A DNA stretch of 64,000 bases, from the NCBI RefSeq assembly GCF_001039355.2, contig NW_019775389.1:256380-320379 (forward strand), written 5' to 3'. Both the position numbers and the translations under genes were made by a program. This document shows, piece after piece, positions 1 to 12,143 of the stretch; position 1 is the stretch's first letter, and each line of letters opens with the position of its first letter. Below the pieces are notes generated by a model, which was given only the letters and a program-made list of their open reading frames with translations, was not told where the DNA came from and did not search any database. This DNA comes from Lingula anatina (taxonomy: Eukaryota; Brachiopoda; Lingulata; Lingulida; Lingulidae).

Positions 1-296
1 TCAGCGCCTTGCTAGATTATGTTTTTTAAATCCCAAAAGTGAAATGTATATACACTGTACTGTGCAGACAGTTTAAATCACGTCAACTCCATTTTATATT
101 TATAAATAAAAAATTACTTATTGTGGAATTTGACAATGTTTTGTAGAGTTCCTGTCTCAGTTTCATGTAATTGTACAGCTAGATTTTATTTTAGAATTTC
201 CCCCACCTTTTCGCCGTGTAAATTTTCATTAAATCCCAGCGAGCGTATTACGTGATATGTGATACGCGCTAATAATTGCTTCTTACTTTATTCCAG

Positions 297-649
297 AGCT
301 GTCATGCTATCAGTGAGAAGCTAGGATACTTGGTTGACGTCTTGTCTGTCTTATGAAAGTGCAAGCCGCATTACATGAATGTCAACAGAAACCGTGCGAC
401 CGACGTTCACGCAAAATAACAAACAGAATTCATGTTCCTAATGAGCGTTTGCTATGGAGATGCGACGACTGCAGCTACTGCATTGACGTGATCGGTGGAA
501 AAATTCAGATTTTGAAGAAAAAGACGAATACGTAAGATTCACAAGTGTTCTTGAGACAGGAATTAAAAACGAGAGAACAGTATTGTGTTATAAAACGTTT
601 ATAATTTATTACTTAAACGTGTTGTGAAATAGCAGCCAAAACAATAACC
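297..649 (+). other. 5' leader exon with upstream ORF
   Basis: A good 3' splice site (tttattccag) ends at base 296, so the 650-2107 coding exon probably carries a spliced 5' leader whose first exon lies left of the window or within bases 1-290. The leader holds a 60-codon upstream ORF at 353-535 ending before the main ATG. The small peptide is basic and Cys-containing, resembles nothing I know, and may only lower translation of the main ORF. Confidence 0.45.
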
Positions 650-2107
650 ATGCTGACTCCGCGTCGACGACTGAAATCCAACCACTTACGATGGGCCATA
701 ACCCTCACCGTTATCATCGGGATTTTCGGTCCTTTTTACTTAATTTTCAAGCAAGACGATGTGGGATCAGTCAGTTTCTCCGAGAACCACATGCAGAGCT
801 ATTCCAATGTCGGACGATCTTTACAAGACGTTCACAAACAACCGCAAAAAACACGGACCCAGGAACCAGCGAAGGGGAAGAAAAAGCATCGAATTCTTGC
901 ACCGGATAAGTTTATTCGCCCTTACACTGCAATCGGTGGGATATTCAACAGTAGCGGAAAAATCGCCGAAGTGGCAGTAACCCTAACTACCTCACTCGTT
1001 TACTCATTTTCCCCTTTCGTTGAGAATAAGGTGAAGAAAATATTTCCGGATCCAGTCCACCAGAACGTCTTCTACGCCAATAGTCCTGCCATTACTTGGC
1101 ATAACGACCAGCTGGTGACCGTGTTGCGCATTTGGCTAGAAGAGGAAAGATATGAGAAAAGGGAGAAACCGTACAACTTCTTCGCAGATAATTACTTCTA
1201 CACGCAAAACTTCGATGGAAATTTCAAGCCCCTCACGAACGGTTCTCTCCTGGGGATACCCACAACCAAGGCTTTTGGGTTTGGCGATGGTCCCATAGAG
1301 CCGAGGATGTTTAAGGTGTATGAAAAAGACGGCAAGGAGCGCTTGTTCGTGACTTTCAATACAGCCGTGTACTTTAAAGACAGAACTGTGATAGATTACA
1401 CTATGTTTTGGGACTTCGACAACAGTGAAATTATTATACCACGTATCACAAACGGCGGAGTCCAACCGACCAAATATGGCATGCCGCGTGACAAACACTG
1501 GGCAGCCTTCAACTTGCACGGACAGCTGCACTTCGTCCACAATCTCGACCCTCTGCGGATCCTTCGCTGTACCATTAAAGGGGTGTGCTCTTTTATTCAC
1601 AAAGACGACTCAGGGAAGAACATCAAGTTCAAAGACAATAAATCTCACCTAAGGGGTGGCACCCCTTTTGAACATTATAGCGGGAAATATTACGTGGGCG
1701 TGGCCCACGGGACGTTTTTCAAAGCGCCGAGCTGGAAGCGCTTCTACACAACTCATCTGGTAGTGCTCCACGTGGAGCCATTCAGAATCGTGTACGTCAG
1801 CAATGACATCTTAGTCCATCACAACATTCTCTTCAGTGTGCCCATTGTTCGAGCAAGGTACATCCAAGACCCGTTCCTCTTCCCTGTGGGTATTATTTTA
1901 GAGGATCCCGACACGCTGTATCTAGGTGTCCACATAAGTGACTATAGTAGCGTGTTGTTGCGCATGCGCGGGTTGAAGAATTTAATGACCAAGGTCATAG
2001 AAGCTGATAAAAATGCTCAGTCCACGCGAGGTCCAGTACCATGGACGCTTCAGAACTTCGTATGGAAAGTGACCTCTTCAGAAAAACACAAACAATTTGC
2101 CACCTAA
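650..2107 (+). CDS. Type II membrane protein, possible glycosyltransferase (beta-propeller-like)
   Basis: Uninterrupted 485-codon ORF with start context ataaccATG; no introns are needed. Residues 1-14 are basic (RRRLK), residues 16-33 form one hydrophobic segment, and the rest would lie in the Golgi lumen, the usual type II layout of Golgi enzymes. A Lys/Gln-rich stem covers about 62-81. The body has blade-like repeats such as EPRMFKVYE (217-225), RGGTPFEHYSGKYYVGVAHG (335-354) and a C-terminal IQDPFLFP (405-412). There are N-glycosylation sequons at N100, N197 and N330 and a Cys pair at 307/313. The blades recall five-bladed propeller enzymes (GH130, fungal beta-mannosyltransferases), but I do not firmly recognise the family. 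A noncatalytic propeller protein is the alternative. Confidence 0.85.
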   Translation: MLTPRRRLKSNHLRWAITLTVIIGIFGPFYLIFKQDDVGSVSFSENHMQSYSNVGRSLQDVHKQPQKTRTQEPAKGKKKHRILAPDKFIRPYTAIGGIFNSSGKIAEVAVTLTTSLVYSFSPFVENKVKKIFPDPVHQNVFYANSPAITWHNDQLVTVLRIWLEEERYEKREKPYNFFADNYFYTQNFDGNFKPLTNGSLLGIPTTKAFGFGDGPIEPRMFKVYEKDGKERLFVTFNTAVYFKDRTVIDYTMFWDFDNSEIIIPRITNGGVQPTKYGMPRDKHWAAFNLHGQLHFVHNLDPLRILRCTIKGVCSFIHKDDSGKNIKFKDNKSHLRGGTPFEHYSGKYYVGVAHGTFFKAPSWKRFYTTHLVVLHVEPFRIVYVSNDILVHHNILFSVPIVRARYIQDPFLFPVGIILEDPDTLYLGVHISDYSSVLLRMRGLKNLMTKVIEADKNAQSTRGPVPWTLQNFVWKVTSSEKHKQFAT

Positions 2108-3360
2108 ACGTGAAGTCCATTTCATTTCAAGGTTCTGTATACCGTTTGTTCGGTAAAATTATTTTTGGTTAGTAAGATATATTTTTTATAGATTTCTGAA
2201 AAGCGAAAAGTTCATGTACGCGAAAAGTTCATTCAGATGTATCATAATGTGAAGCATATGCGACTTGGATCAATCGAAATCGGTAACTGAATTACTTTTA
2301 TTAGCTAAAGTAATGTCAACCCGGGTATTGGGATGAGGATATGTTTTTAAATCTCCTCTTATTACCTCCGCCAAGGAGGTTATGTTTTCACCCCTGTTTG
2401 TCTCTTTCTGTCTGTCTGTCTGTTTGTTTGTCATCAACATAACTCAAAAAATTATGGACCGATTTTGATGAAATTTTCAGGGTAGGTGGGAAATGGGTTA
2501 ACTAAGAAGTCAATAATCAATCAATAATTAATAATCAGCTGCCTTGGCGGAGGTCTGCGCTCTCGGAGTGCTTTTCTAGTTGCTGTGTATCAAATTGTTA
2601 AGCACCCTGTTATATTGTCTCTCAGTCCTTCCACTTGGATGCTAGTCAAGAGTACAAAAGACCTGTGTCTGTTTGACTTTCAGCCGAGACGCTACCAGAT
2701 ATCATACGTGGTGTGGATTCAGTTTACAAATCAAGTGCACTTTAAGAAAAGTAATTAGGTTGAAAACCACAGTCCTCAAACTTAAGCGCGGTTCCAGACT
2801 CTAATATCTGTGTGGGCAAGTGTGCATAAAGTGAATATGAAGGTCGCGTTTAATTAAGGAGACCGGGGGTGGTGTCAAAAAAACTTAAGACCGAACTCAA
2901 AAGTCCTGCGAGTCCGGTAAAATCGCTCGCGTCTGGCTTTTCGCCGAATCTTTGTGACTGTGTTTGTCTAGCTCAAAGAAAAAGACCAGGGGCGGATGGA
3001 GGCCGTCTTCTGGTTCCACCCATGCTGATAATTCGTTTGACATAGACTAGTCTCTCTCTCATATCATATATACTATATCTTATTTATCATGCGTTGTAAA
3101 GAAGACTTGGACACAGTTATTGTAGCATAATATTCGGAACTGAATCTCATTTTGATGTACCTGCTATCAACAATTCAATGTAGCACATGTTATTTTTTTT
3201 TCGTGTAGCAGGTTCTTGTATATTTGTAAAAACCGTCCTAGCGGCCATGGGCATGTCTCCATTCTTTTCTTTTAAGTATGAATATTATTATGCGCTTTGT
3301 GCATGTTATCGTTTTGTGAAATACCAGTAAGTAATAAAAGACACTGTCTGTGATATGTTT
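2108..3360 (+). other. Probable 3' UTR with poly(A) signal
   Basis: No coding signal follows the stop of the 485-aa gene. The first clear AATAAA on this strand is at 3333-3338, implying a 3' UTR of about 1.2 kb. It contains the dispersed element at 2362-2580. An earlier cleavage site at a weaker signal is possible. Confidence 0.4.
2362..2580 (+). repeat. Dispersed element with CCTCCGCCAAGG inverted ends (most complete copy)
   Basis: CCTCCGCCAAGG at 2365-2376 is mirrored by CCTTGGCGGAGG at 2542-2553, followed by a conserved tail ending in cttttctagt. The interior has a TCTG/TTTG-rich stretch and an AATAATCAATC-rich stretch. Degraded copies occur at 5117-5160, about 42085-42160 and 42962-43085. 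It is probably a nonautonomous DNA element; the motif is familiar to me from marine invertebrate genomes (recollection, not checked). Confidence 0.75.
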
Positions 3361-3750
3361 ATACAGTTCTTTATTTCATGATCAGTTTTTGCCATTAGAT
3401 GTGCTCATTTAAAAAATATAACTTCAATTACCTTTTATTTTAATACTGCTAGCAATTCGGCAAGACATATATACATGTACAATAAAGGTCGATATTTACA
3501 AACTACAATAAGGACGGAATTCTGTTTGGATACACAAATATTCCCTTGAAAATGCATTCGTAAACACAAATAAAATCATTTCGTTTTGACAACCAACACA
3601 GAAAGTCATTTCTATCACAGAAAAATATGAAAAGTAGCACATGATAATGTAGGCCCCAATTTGCATGTTTTCTCCGTTCTTTTCTAATAAATTATTGCTT
3701 TGAAGTAAACTAACACGTTCAGTCACTTCCTGGTATATGTCCACAAATCA

Positions 3751-3935
3751 TAGGCGGACCCAGGGTTTTCCAGAAGGCCGGGTTGGGGGGGGGGGGGTTA
3801 TTCGGTCACGGATAAAAAATTGCCTCCGTTTGCTAGGCAAATGTACAATGTTTCTTGGAATGAGAATTAGTAGAACCTCGAAAATTGGGGGTGGGGGTGG
3901 CAGAGGGCCATTGTGCGTCCTTGGGTCTGTCACTG
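3751..3935. repeat. Degenerate inverted-repeat element with poly-G tract
   Basis: GGCGGACCCAGGG at the left edge pairs imperfectly with CCTTGGGTCTGTC near 3919-3931. Between them are a long G run (3785-3797) and a second G-rich stretch. This looks like an old MITE copy. The open frames across it on both strands are Gly/Pro-rich by-products of the G runs. Confidence 0.4.
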
Positions 3936-4526
3936 CTTATTACTGATACATGACTGATCACTATGATTCTGTTCAAAGGGTGTATAGGCCTATATCACTA
4001 CTTTCGTATCACAGACAGCTAATATCGATGACTAAGGTCATAAGAAACAGTACAGTAAATGTCATCGATGACATCATTTAGAGACTGAAAGATGATATTA
4101 TGTACAATGTAATATAATAGCAATTCAATCCACAAGGTACTTTTTATAAAAAAAATATCACAGCTGAGCCCGCGGTATTGTGGTGCATACATCGGATTAC
4201 ACATAAATCTCGATAGCTGACATTTAAAAAAAATAGAGCTGCAACTTGCATTGAAGTGGTACTGTTTATGCATCTTCTACTGCAACTTTTTCAAGTCTCT
4301 GTGTTTATCGGCATTTTTTTTTTCTAAAATTTTCAGAAATATGTTCTTAACGACACTGGACCACGTAAATGAAATGTCGCATATTGACAAGTTATGAGAC
4401 GTATGTCACCTGTTATTTAAATAAATCAAACAGAAAAGTGTGTGATCGGAGAAAAATTTCGGCTTTGAGGAAACGTTTGACCTCACCAACACTAGAGGCC
4501 TTACATAAACCACCGAGGCTGCTTTC

Positions 4527-4683
4527 AGAACAGTGGACTGACTAGTCCGCGGGTCAAATATGGCGACCCACTAAAAGGTTTAGGCTACCGTCTATTCCGC
4601 TAATATAGAAAAGATTCCCAGTTGGGAAAGTATTCAAGTTGGTCGGCCATATTTGACCCTCGGACTAGTTAGTCCACTGTTCT
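4527..4683. mobile_element. MITE with 37-bp terminal inverted repeats, downstream of the ADAM stop
   Basis: Bases 4527-4563 and 4647-4683 are reverse complements with 2 mismatches in 37. GGCCTTACA occurs directly at 4497-4505 and 4690-4698 and could be a target-site duplication or part of a longer element. It lies about 64 bp past the ADAM stop codon, so it is probably inside that gene's 3' UTR. No transposase is encoded. Confidence 0.8.
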
Positions 4684-4746
4684 CGATGCGGCCTTACAAT
4701 AGAGAGACAAGGGGCAGGATCATTACTTATACCAGCAGTTGTCACT

Positions 4747-5449
4747 TCAGAATAACAAAACCAATAGAGACAGGGTGAAGGTGTAGGCCGCTGAAATCGT
4801 GGTCTTAATTCCTGAGCTCTCAGTGGTCGGTTCCCCGTTACCCGTGTTACAGCGGCTTGTCTGGCAGCAATCCACGCATTTCGTATCACCGGAAGTCGTC
4901 TGGCACTCTTCAGTACAAGAAGTCTTGTAAACACACCCTCTAGTGTAATGTGTCGTCTGCCCAGTCCTAGCCAGCCGGACCACCTGTAAAATTGTACATT
5001 CATCATACATGTTTCTCCTGTTCAGCAACAACCATCAAGAACAAAAAATTGATAAACAGAACAAATCTGTGCCATTTTCTTCGCCGATTAAGTAAAGGTC
5101 AACTATAAGCTTAATATCTGTCTTGGCGGAGGTCTTCCCTCTCTGAGAGCTTTTCTAGTAGGCCCTATTCTTATCTTTAGACTGCATGTACATTTTTAAT
5201 TTTCTAAGATTCGAAACTTCTTTTTCGTTATCCTAATTCATCTTATCAATCTTGAAGTGCTTTGATGATTGCGTATTCGGGCATTTTGATTTGTGAGGAT
5301 TTAGCCCTAGCTAGCTCTGTTATTTGATAGGCCTACCTGGCAAATCTGCTCGTTAGATGTACACAATTCTGTTGTACTGTTGGCCGAGTTCGGAGTTCCT
5401 CCACACGCGTCTGCGTCTGAACACTTGTAACACGTCAGCAGAGCATTTT
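4747..5449 (-). other. Ly6/uPAR three-finger domain plus GPI-anchor signal (ADAM exons 25-26)
   Basis: Exon 25 (5337-5449) opens in phase 1 with LTCYKC, as Ly6 domains do. Exon 26 (4747-4983) carries the closing CVDCCQTSRCN signature, then a Ser/Thr/Gly linker and a hydrophobic tail TFTLSLLVLLF directly before the stop. There are twelve cysteines, close to the usual ten of the fold. A C-terminal hydrophobic tail with no cytoplasmic residues is the hallmark of a GPI signal. The preceding EGF-like exon (5666-5741) ends in the matching phase 1. Confidence 0.85.
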
Positions 5450-5482
5450 CTGGAAATATATAATAATATAATTGTTAAAAAC

Positions 5483-5519
<37 letters not shown>

Positions 5520-8500
5520 TTAATAATGGATAAATACATAAATTAATAAAATTAAGACTGACAAATATTTCTTATGACAAGATCATATCAACCGACGTTT
5601 GTAGGCCTACCAAACCATCAATCCCAATCGTTTTATTGCCCCTTAATCTTTGTTTTAGTACTTACCGTTGACGGTATTTTCACAGTTGGAGCCCGGGTCG
5701 TAATTGTCTCTACACACGCACTGGTTGTCTTGGTTACAATACTGGAATAAAAACGAATGGCGATTAGAGAGTCGTGAGATGATGTAATATAAATATTCAT
5801 TATGCTGTGAAGGTAACTTCAATTACAAAACAATCTCACGGATAATGTTGAACAGTTTCCTTAGCAATGAGTTTTGTTTGTTTGTTAAAACAGTCTCAGA
5901 GATGGCCCCCGCGCTTTTCCACGTGATCATATCACTCGAAAATGCTTGGCATTCCCCGGTATGGTACGGCATGGAATGGCATTATGAAAACAGTGATTTG
6001 GTGCGACCCAAAGGGCAAGATGGTGTTGGCCCAACGTTGGCACGTTTGGCATTTGGTTGGCTCTTTGATTAGGGGCCGCCAACTGAACTTCACTTTATCA
6101 AGTAGCATACACTGTATGTTTTTCGATTTTGAAATGAACACCAATTTTCGCCTTGAGTTTATTAGTGATGTGGGTCCTAGGACCCTTGGTCAACTCACCC
6201 CGCGTCCGGCACAGGTCTGTCCATTCACCTGACCACAACTGACCCCCACAGAGATCTCAGAGAATGAACGGCACCTGTTACTTAAACACATCTGAAAACA
6301 TTAAGTTCTCTTCGTTAGAATTGGAGACAATATAAAATAACGAAATGAATAATGACAATGCTTAGTCGGTGGTCTTTCTAGCACAGATGTAGGGGTCTAT
6401 ATAGAGTAGATAAAAACGAAATTGAAAGAACTAATAATTGTTTTAATGTGCTCTAGGCTTTAAATAAAAGGTCCCAAGTAAAATATTTAGGTCCTATATT
6501 CTAATATACACACTCAGAAGAAGGCTTCTACATAAAGATAAGTATATTTGAAGTTAAATAACAAAGTGTGAATAGGTTTGTGTTCATTCTATCGGTTAAA
6601 GCATGTCCACTCTGGAAAACATAATGTCCATATTACAAATACTATCTCGACCCCAGTCTAAAGGCCTACACTGTTTTAACGTACCTTCTGGGTTCCGCAC
6701 TTGGTTCCATCAGCAGTAAGACCTGGGCTGGGGGCATCATCCCCAAAATCTGCGTCTCCGCCACTGAAAATATAATAATCAACGACTATCAAATTAAACA
6801 CTTATGATTTCATGACAAATAATATCAAGGTTGCCCACTCTATTCATTGACGAGTATTCATTCATGATCTCAGCTGGTCTTTTAGTGCTTAAAAATGCAA
6901 TCAGTTTAATTGTCTGACACGCTTCCTTGAGCAGCTAGGGGGTAATTAGATATCTCGTGCCGATTAAGCTGATTCCACTGATTGCACTTCAGCGAGAATC
7001 CCCCAGCTAGTACGGTGTGTGAACCTGAATGCGCCCTTAGTTACTTACTTGCAAGAGATAGTTGTTCCGTTGGAAAACGTGGTGGTGACACTGGTACCGG
7101 TTTTACTATTCCCAATAACGGGGAGAACTGCTCCGCTTGACCCAGGTATGGTGCACTGGAGCTTACCACATAAGATATCACTGAAAAGCAAATCATGAAA
7201 ATTAACATTTTCTTCTTTTTTTTTTAATAAATATTAAGTGGATACAGGAAATAGTCACACAGCGCGTGGAATGAAATTAGTAAATTTGGCTTTCTGAGAA
7301 GCCAATCAGCAAACTGGGGTGCCTTTTTCAACCTACAAACCACATAAGGATGGAAAATAAGTGAAAAAAATGAACGGGATAAGAAAGTTGAAAAGAAATA
7401 CTTATCTACATGTACTTACGCAGTCGCACACACGGTGTAGGTCCCGTTGGAAAGTTTCCCACAATTACCGTACTGGTCGCCTCCCGTGTTGACAAGATCC
7501 CAACAGGCGTCTTGAGCCTTCACCGCAGCTGGAAGATGGGGAATTCATATTATTTGTTATGTCTACGAGCGAAGACCTTGGCTCCCTGAGCAAGACAGTA
7601 TTTTTAGAATGTGACAATAATTCACCATGCAACAATACGCCTTAAAGGGATAATAACTCTTCGTATGAAATCTACATTTCACAATAAAAACATTGTGAAT
7701 AACTCATAGAAATATAATATATTCTGTTTTACCACAAAAAGGCAGTTATAGCTATTATTCTGATATCTGAGCTTGTCTTTAGACCACGTGACCTCCATTG
7801 ACGGCTATACTCTGTTAAAATCTCTTAAGAGATTTTAACAAAAAACCAAACTTTTTAGAAAAAAACCAGGGACTAACTTTGAATGTAAAAATGGATTCAT
7901 TAACCATTGGTAAGTATGGAAAAATTGTTGTTTACCCCAGGAAAATTCATTTTTTGGCCGAAACGAAGAGTTATTATCCCTTTAACGTCGCATGGAAACG
8001 GAAAACAATAAGGCGCGATACGACTTGTTAAAATGTTGTTACTTGAAGATACAGTGAGCAAAGACGTTTTTTCTGACTGACCATTGGTCAGTGTGGGCCG
8101 TGTGGAAATAAGGGCCCCTTTACACTGGACGGCGTCCTTTCTGCGTCCAGCAGTACGGCCCCATTTAAGAGTTAAAAAGTTATAATACTTTACGTTACGA
8201 TAACTGGCCGCTCATAAAGCATTCACTCTAATACAAATTCAATGCTCGTGCCTCCTTATTAAGACCACAGCGATGCCAAATTTCATGGTCGCAGAAAGGA
8301 CGTCGTCCTGTGTAAAGGGGGTTTAAATACTTACTGGAACCAAACAGATACTGGCACTGTGATTCGTGTGTCCGGCACTGTCCCGCATAACAATAACCCT
8401 GCCAAAGAGAAAAAAATACGTACATGTATAAAGAGGAAAAGTAATGTCTGCACCAATACTCATTGTGGTTTTAAATTTTCATCGCAAAAATTCTTTTGGA

Positions 8501-10529
8501 CCCTACTCAAACTGGGTGAAGACAAAGGATTTCCTGTAAAATTTAATCCCAAAATGATAAATCAACATCAAGAAAATGTTCCTAATATGGGTGAAGGGAG
8601 GGCGTCATGGTCAGACTACTGACCAGCGGCCGAACTCCACCCCACCGTCCAGCAAATGTTTTACAAAGTGGAATAAATTGTAAAATTTCAAAATGAAATT
8701 TTAAAAACAGATTTCAAAAAAGATTTAAAAGTTCAAAATGGATTCAACATTTGTCATTTCTACTCACGGTAGTTGAGTTACAGTCAGTGCCGTCAGCCAG
8801 GTAGTTATCCTCAGGACACTGGAAACATGAGAGTAAGATATATTATATGATATATTATATGATATATTACTTGCTTTTCAATAATCCATTTCATGAAACA
8901 GATACACAATTAAAATGGCAAAGAAACTGCGAATTCTCTATGCATCTACATAATTACATTTGTTTCAGAAACATTGGATATCGTCTTTAAAATGTTAAAG
9001 AAGTGAGGCGCTTGGGCAAAATTTTCATTTAAAAAGAAATTGCCATTATTATTAGATATAATATAAGACTAGAATGAGCATGCGTACTTTTAATATCGTT
9101 ATGACTGTACCCTACCTTTATTTGAATAGTTGCGTTTTGTTCAGTGGTAAAAATATAATAAATTAAAGCCTTTATAAAAAAATTAACCTAAATCTTTTGC
9201 TTATTCCAGTGGTCATAATTACCAGATTGGAGACTCCATTGCAGGACTCTGCTATATCACATTCTGTTGCCACAGCCCGACATGACGTCCCTTTGGCTTT
9301 AAACTGAAAGAAAAAAGAACATTATTTGCATACCCTCAATCAGGGTCACAGATAGATTTCTCACCAGCCGTTCACAGATATGGTTCTGACTAATTCATGT
9401 GATGTGCTTTGCTATGACGCCCGGGAGAAAAATGCAGATAATTAATATACGGCCCTGGTAAAGTGTATTATTTAAATATGTTTTACGTAATTCACATTTT
9501 CATCAAATTTGGAAACGCCCTGTCGCACATATGCTTGTGTGTTAAAAAGAGAACTTTGTATCGCAAACACCTCGACACAGTCAGGTGGTAAGTTTTGAAA
9601 AAAGTAAAGCGCTTGATTGCAATTACCTGACAGTTAGAACAACAGGGGCCGTCTCCGCACTGAGAGGTACTTTTTAACTTGCACCCTGTTGTCTCACAAC
9701 ATGGGTCAGCAGTGGGACATTCCTAGAACGTGAAAAAAATTAATGAAAAATTTTAATTGATAACTTATCCCTATTCAATGAACTTTCACGGATTAATGCA
9801 TCTATGATGTTTTCATCAAATAAGGGTTACTAATTAATTTTCAATTACTCTTTGGTTAAAATGTCTCGCCAAGAATTCCCGCATGAAGTGGTGACAATTA
9901 TTCCCGAACATGATAGATTAATAATCATAATTTATCAGATATTTTTCTAGATCCCCCTCGTAAAATTCCTCACCGCTGCTGTACCGCAGTCGCATTCCTC
10001 TCCCTCTTCTTTAATCCCATTACCGCAGCTCTTCTCGTAGGACGCTGTCGGGGCGTCGTTAAGACAATTCCAATTGTTAGCGTTAATGTCATCAACACTG
10101 CACTGGGTCCAGGCTAGGGGGGACGATTGTCTGTATAGGAAATGAATACACGAATTATCTAAAACAATAATTTTGCAAGAAATTTTAAGCGAAATGGCTT
10201 AATCAAAACGTTTCATAATGTTTACCTAAGCTGAAAATGTATTGTCTATTTTTTCCTTTTTTTCTTTCTTTTATTTATTCATTGTGTGTGTTTGTGTGTG
10301 TGTGTGTGTGCGTGTGTGTGTGTGTGTTAGAATACTCACAGAACAGAGCTCATGACGCAGCCTCCGGAGTGGGCGCAAGATGAGCAGGTTCCTGAGACGG
10401 AAAACAAATTTCATGAGTGCTTAAAGCGAATGGTTTCCTTTCAGTATAAAAATACATTAAGTAACGTTGCGACATTCGAACAAAAGTAAATTTTATTTTA
10501 AGAACTTCGTGAAAAAACACGACTTTGCA

Positions 10530-10560
<31 letters not shown>

Positions 10561-11235
10561 TTCCCTCTTTTAGCACAACAATGACAATCTGTAGCCATAA
10601 AAGTTCTTTACATGAACTGTTCTGGGTACCCATGATTAACAATTCCGCACGTCTGCTGGAGTTATTTATTTTGAGTAAATAATTCTCAGAGCATTAAATT
10701 TTTTGTCACCCGGGGCAATATATATAGAAATATAATATAATATATATATATATAAATATATAAACTTGAACTAGTCATAAATACTAATTTAATAAGAAAT
10801 TTGCGTCCAGCTTTACTCACGTCCATCATCGTGTGTCATGCCGAGATTGTGACCCATTTCGTGCGCCATGATGTATGCTGACTGCTCAACGTTGTTGAAA
10901 TCCTAAAATGGTGATAATGAAGATGATCAAAATAAATTGATAAATAAGCGCAACTGAAAGCTGTACTAATGCAGGGTGAATAGTTTTATAAGCTAGGAAG
11001 AGGCCAGGCCTTTTTAAGTGCCAAATTGAGAACAGTGCGAGCCTCAGGGACATTTATTTCCTGGGCACTGTCAACTTTTAGGTAATTTATGATTGTACGA
11101 AATACATCAAAAAAAGTTTAATCCTAATGCAGTGCTTGCGAGCGTATTTTAAAAAATGTTGTAATACATCTGTCTGTCTTAGAATTGTCACTTTTAGTAT
11201 TATAAATGTAGCCTACGATCCAATGTTGGTTGCAA

Positions 11236-11274
<39 letters not shown>

Positions 11275-12097
11275 GAAATACGCAGGTTTAACAGTTCTAT
11301 ACCATTGTTATTCCACAGGAGCGTTTTGTGCTACACATGCTTTTAAGGGGTGCGTATCCCACCGTTGAGCCGGTCAAATCAGTGCCTCTGAAAAGTAGAA
11401 CAGGGTTTAATTATTGTTTATCACTTATTTTTTTTTTTTATTGTGTATCTGGTGGAAAGCTTACCGTTCGCCACAGACAGATTGAATTTTTTCATCTGAT
11501 GTCAAGTTGAGTTTGAGGTTAATGCTAAGTCAGTAAATAATGACGGCGAGGAATATTAAGGTGGCGTAAAGATGATATCTTCATGAATAAATAACTTTCT
11601 TACATAAGCAACTGTGCATTGTCGTAATCCAATATTTTCATAGGCAAATTATTCTCTTTGTAATGACAGAAGGCGTCCACCGTGGCGTCCTCGTCAGTGG
11701 ACACAGTAGCCTTGTCTGAGGATGACCACACCTCTACGGCCACCAGGACCACCCGGACGTTCATGGTTTTATAAATCTGTAAAGAAATATAAACTTTATA
11801 TCTAATATTAACTTTTTATCTTATGTTTTATTATTTATAAACTTTTATCTTTTATTAAAAACATGGTATTTAACTTCCAGCCACAGTATCCGTTTATTAT
11901 TTTATCTGTACCGCACTCCGCGCTTTGCACACGAATGTTGAAATTTTCAAAATGTCGTCGTAATGTGAAAAGAAATTCGAGTATTTGGAAGTTAGAACTT
12001 ACCGAGTCCATTGTGTTAGCTAACTGCACGGCCCTCGTCCTGATGGCGGTAATATTACTGGAGTAACGTTGGTACTGAAATAGAAAGAAAAAGTTAA

Positions 12098-12143
<46 letters not shown>

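Larger units (their letters stand above)
6199..8818 (-). other. ADAM cysteine-rich region (exons 18-23)
   Basis: Exons 18-23 encode the end of the disintegrin domain (LADGTDC) and the ADAM cysteine-rich domain. Landmarks are GYCYAGQCRT in exon 19, DACWDLVNTGGDQYGNCG in exon 20, DGTKCGTQK in exon 22 and MCLSNRC in exon 23. The Cys spacing is typical of the family. This region usually supports substrate recognition beside the catalytic domain. Confidence 0.85.

Noticed and set aside
1136-1600. 154-codon frame antisense to the 485-aa gene
   Set aside because: Shadow of the real gene on the opposite strand.
4747-5449. Ly6 exons as an independent gene
   Set aside because: They lack their own ATG and signal peptide and join the EGF exon in matching phase with normal splice sites; kept as part of ADAM, though RNA evidence is needed.
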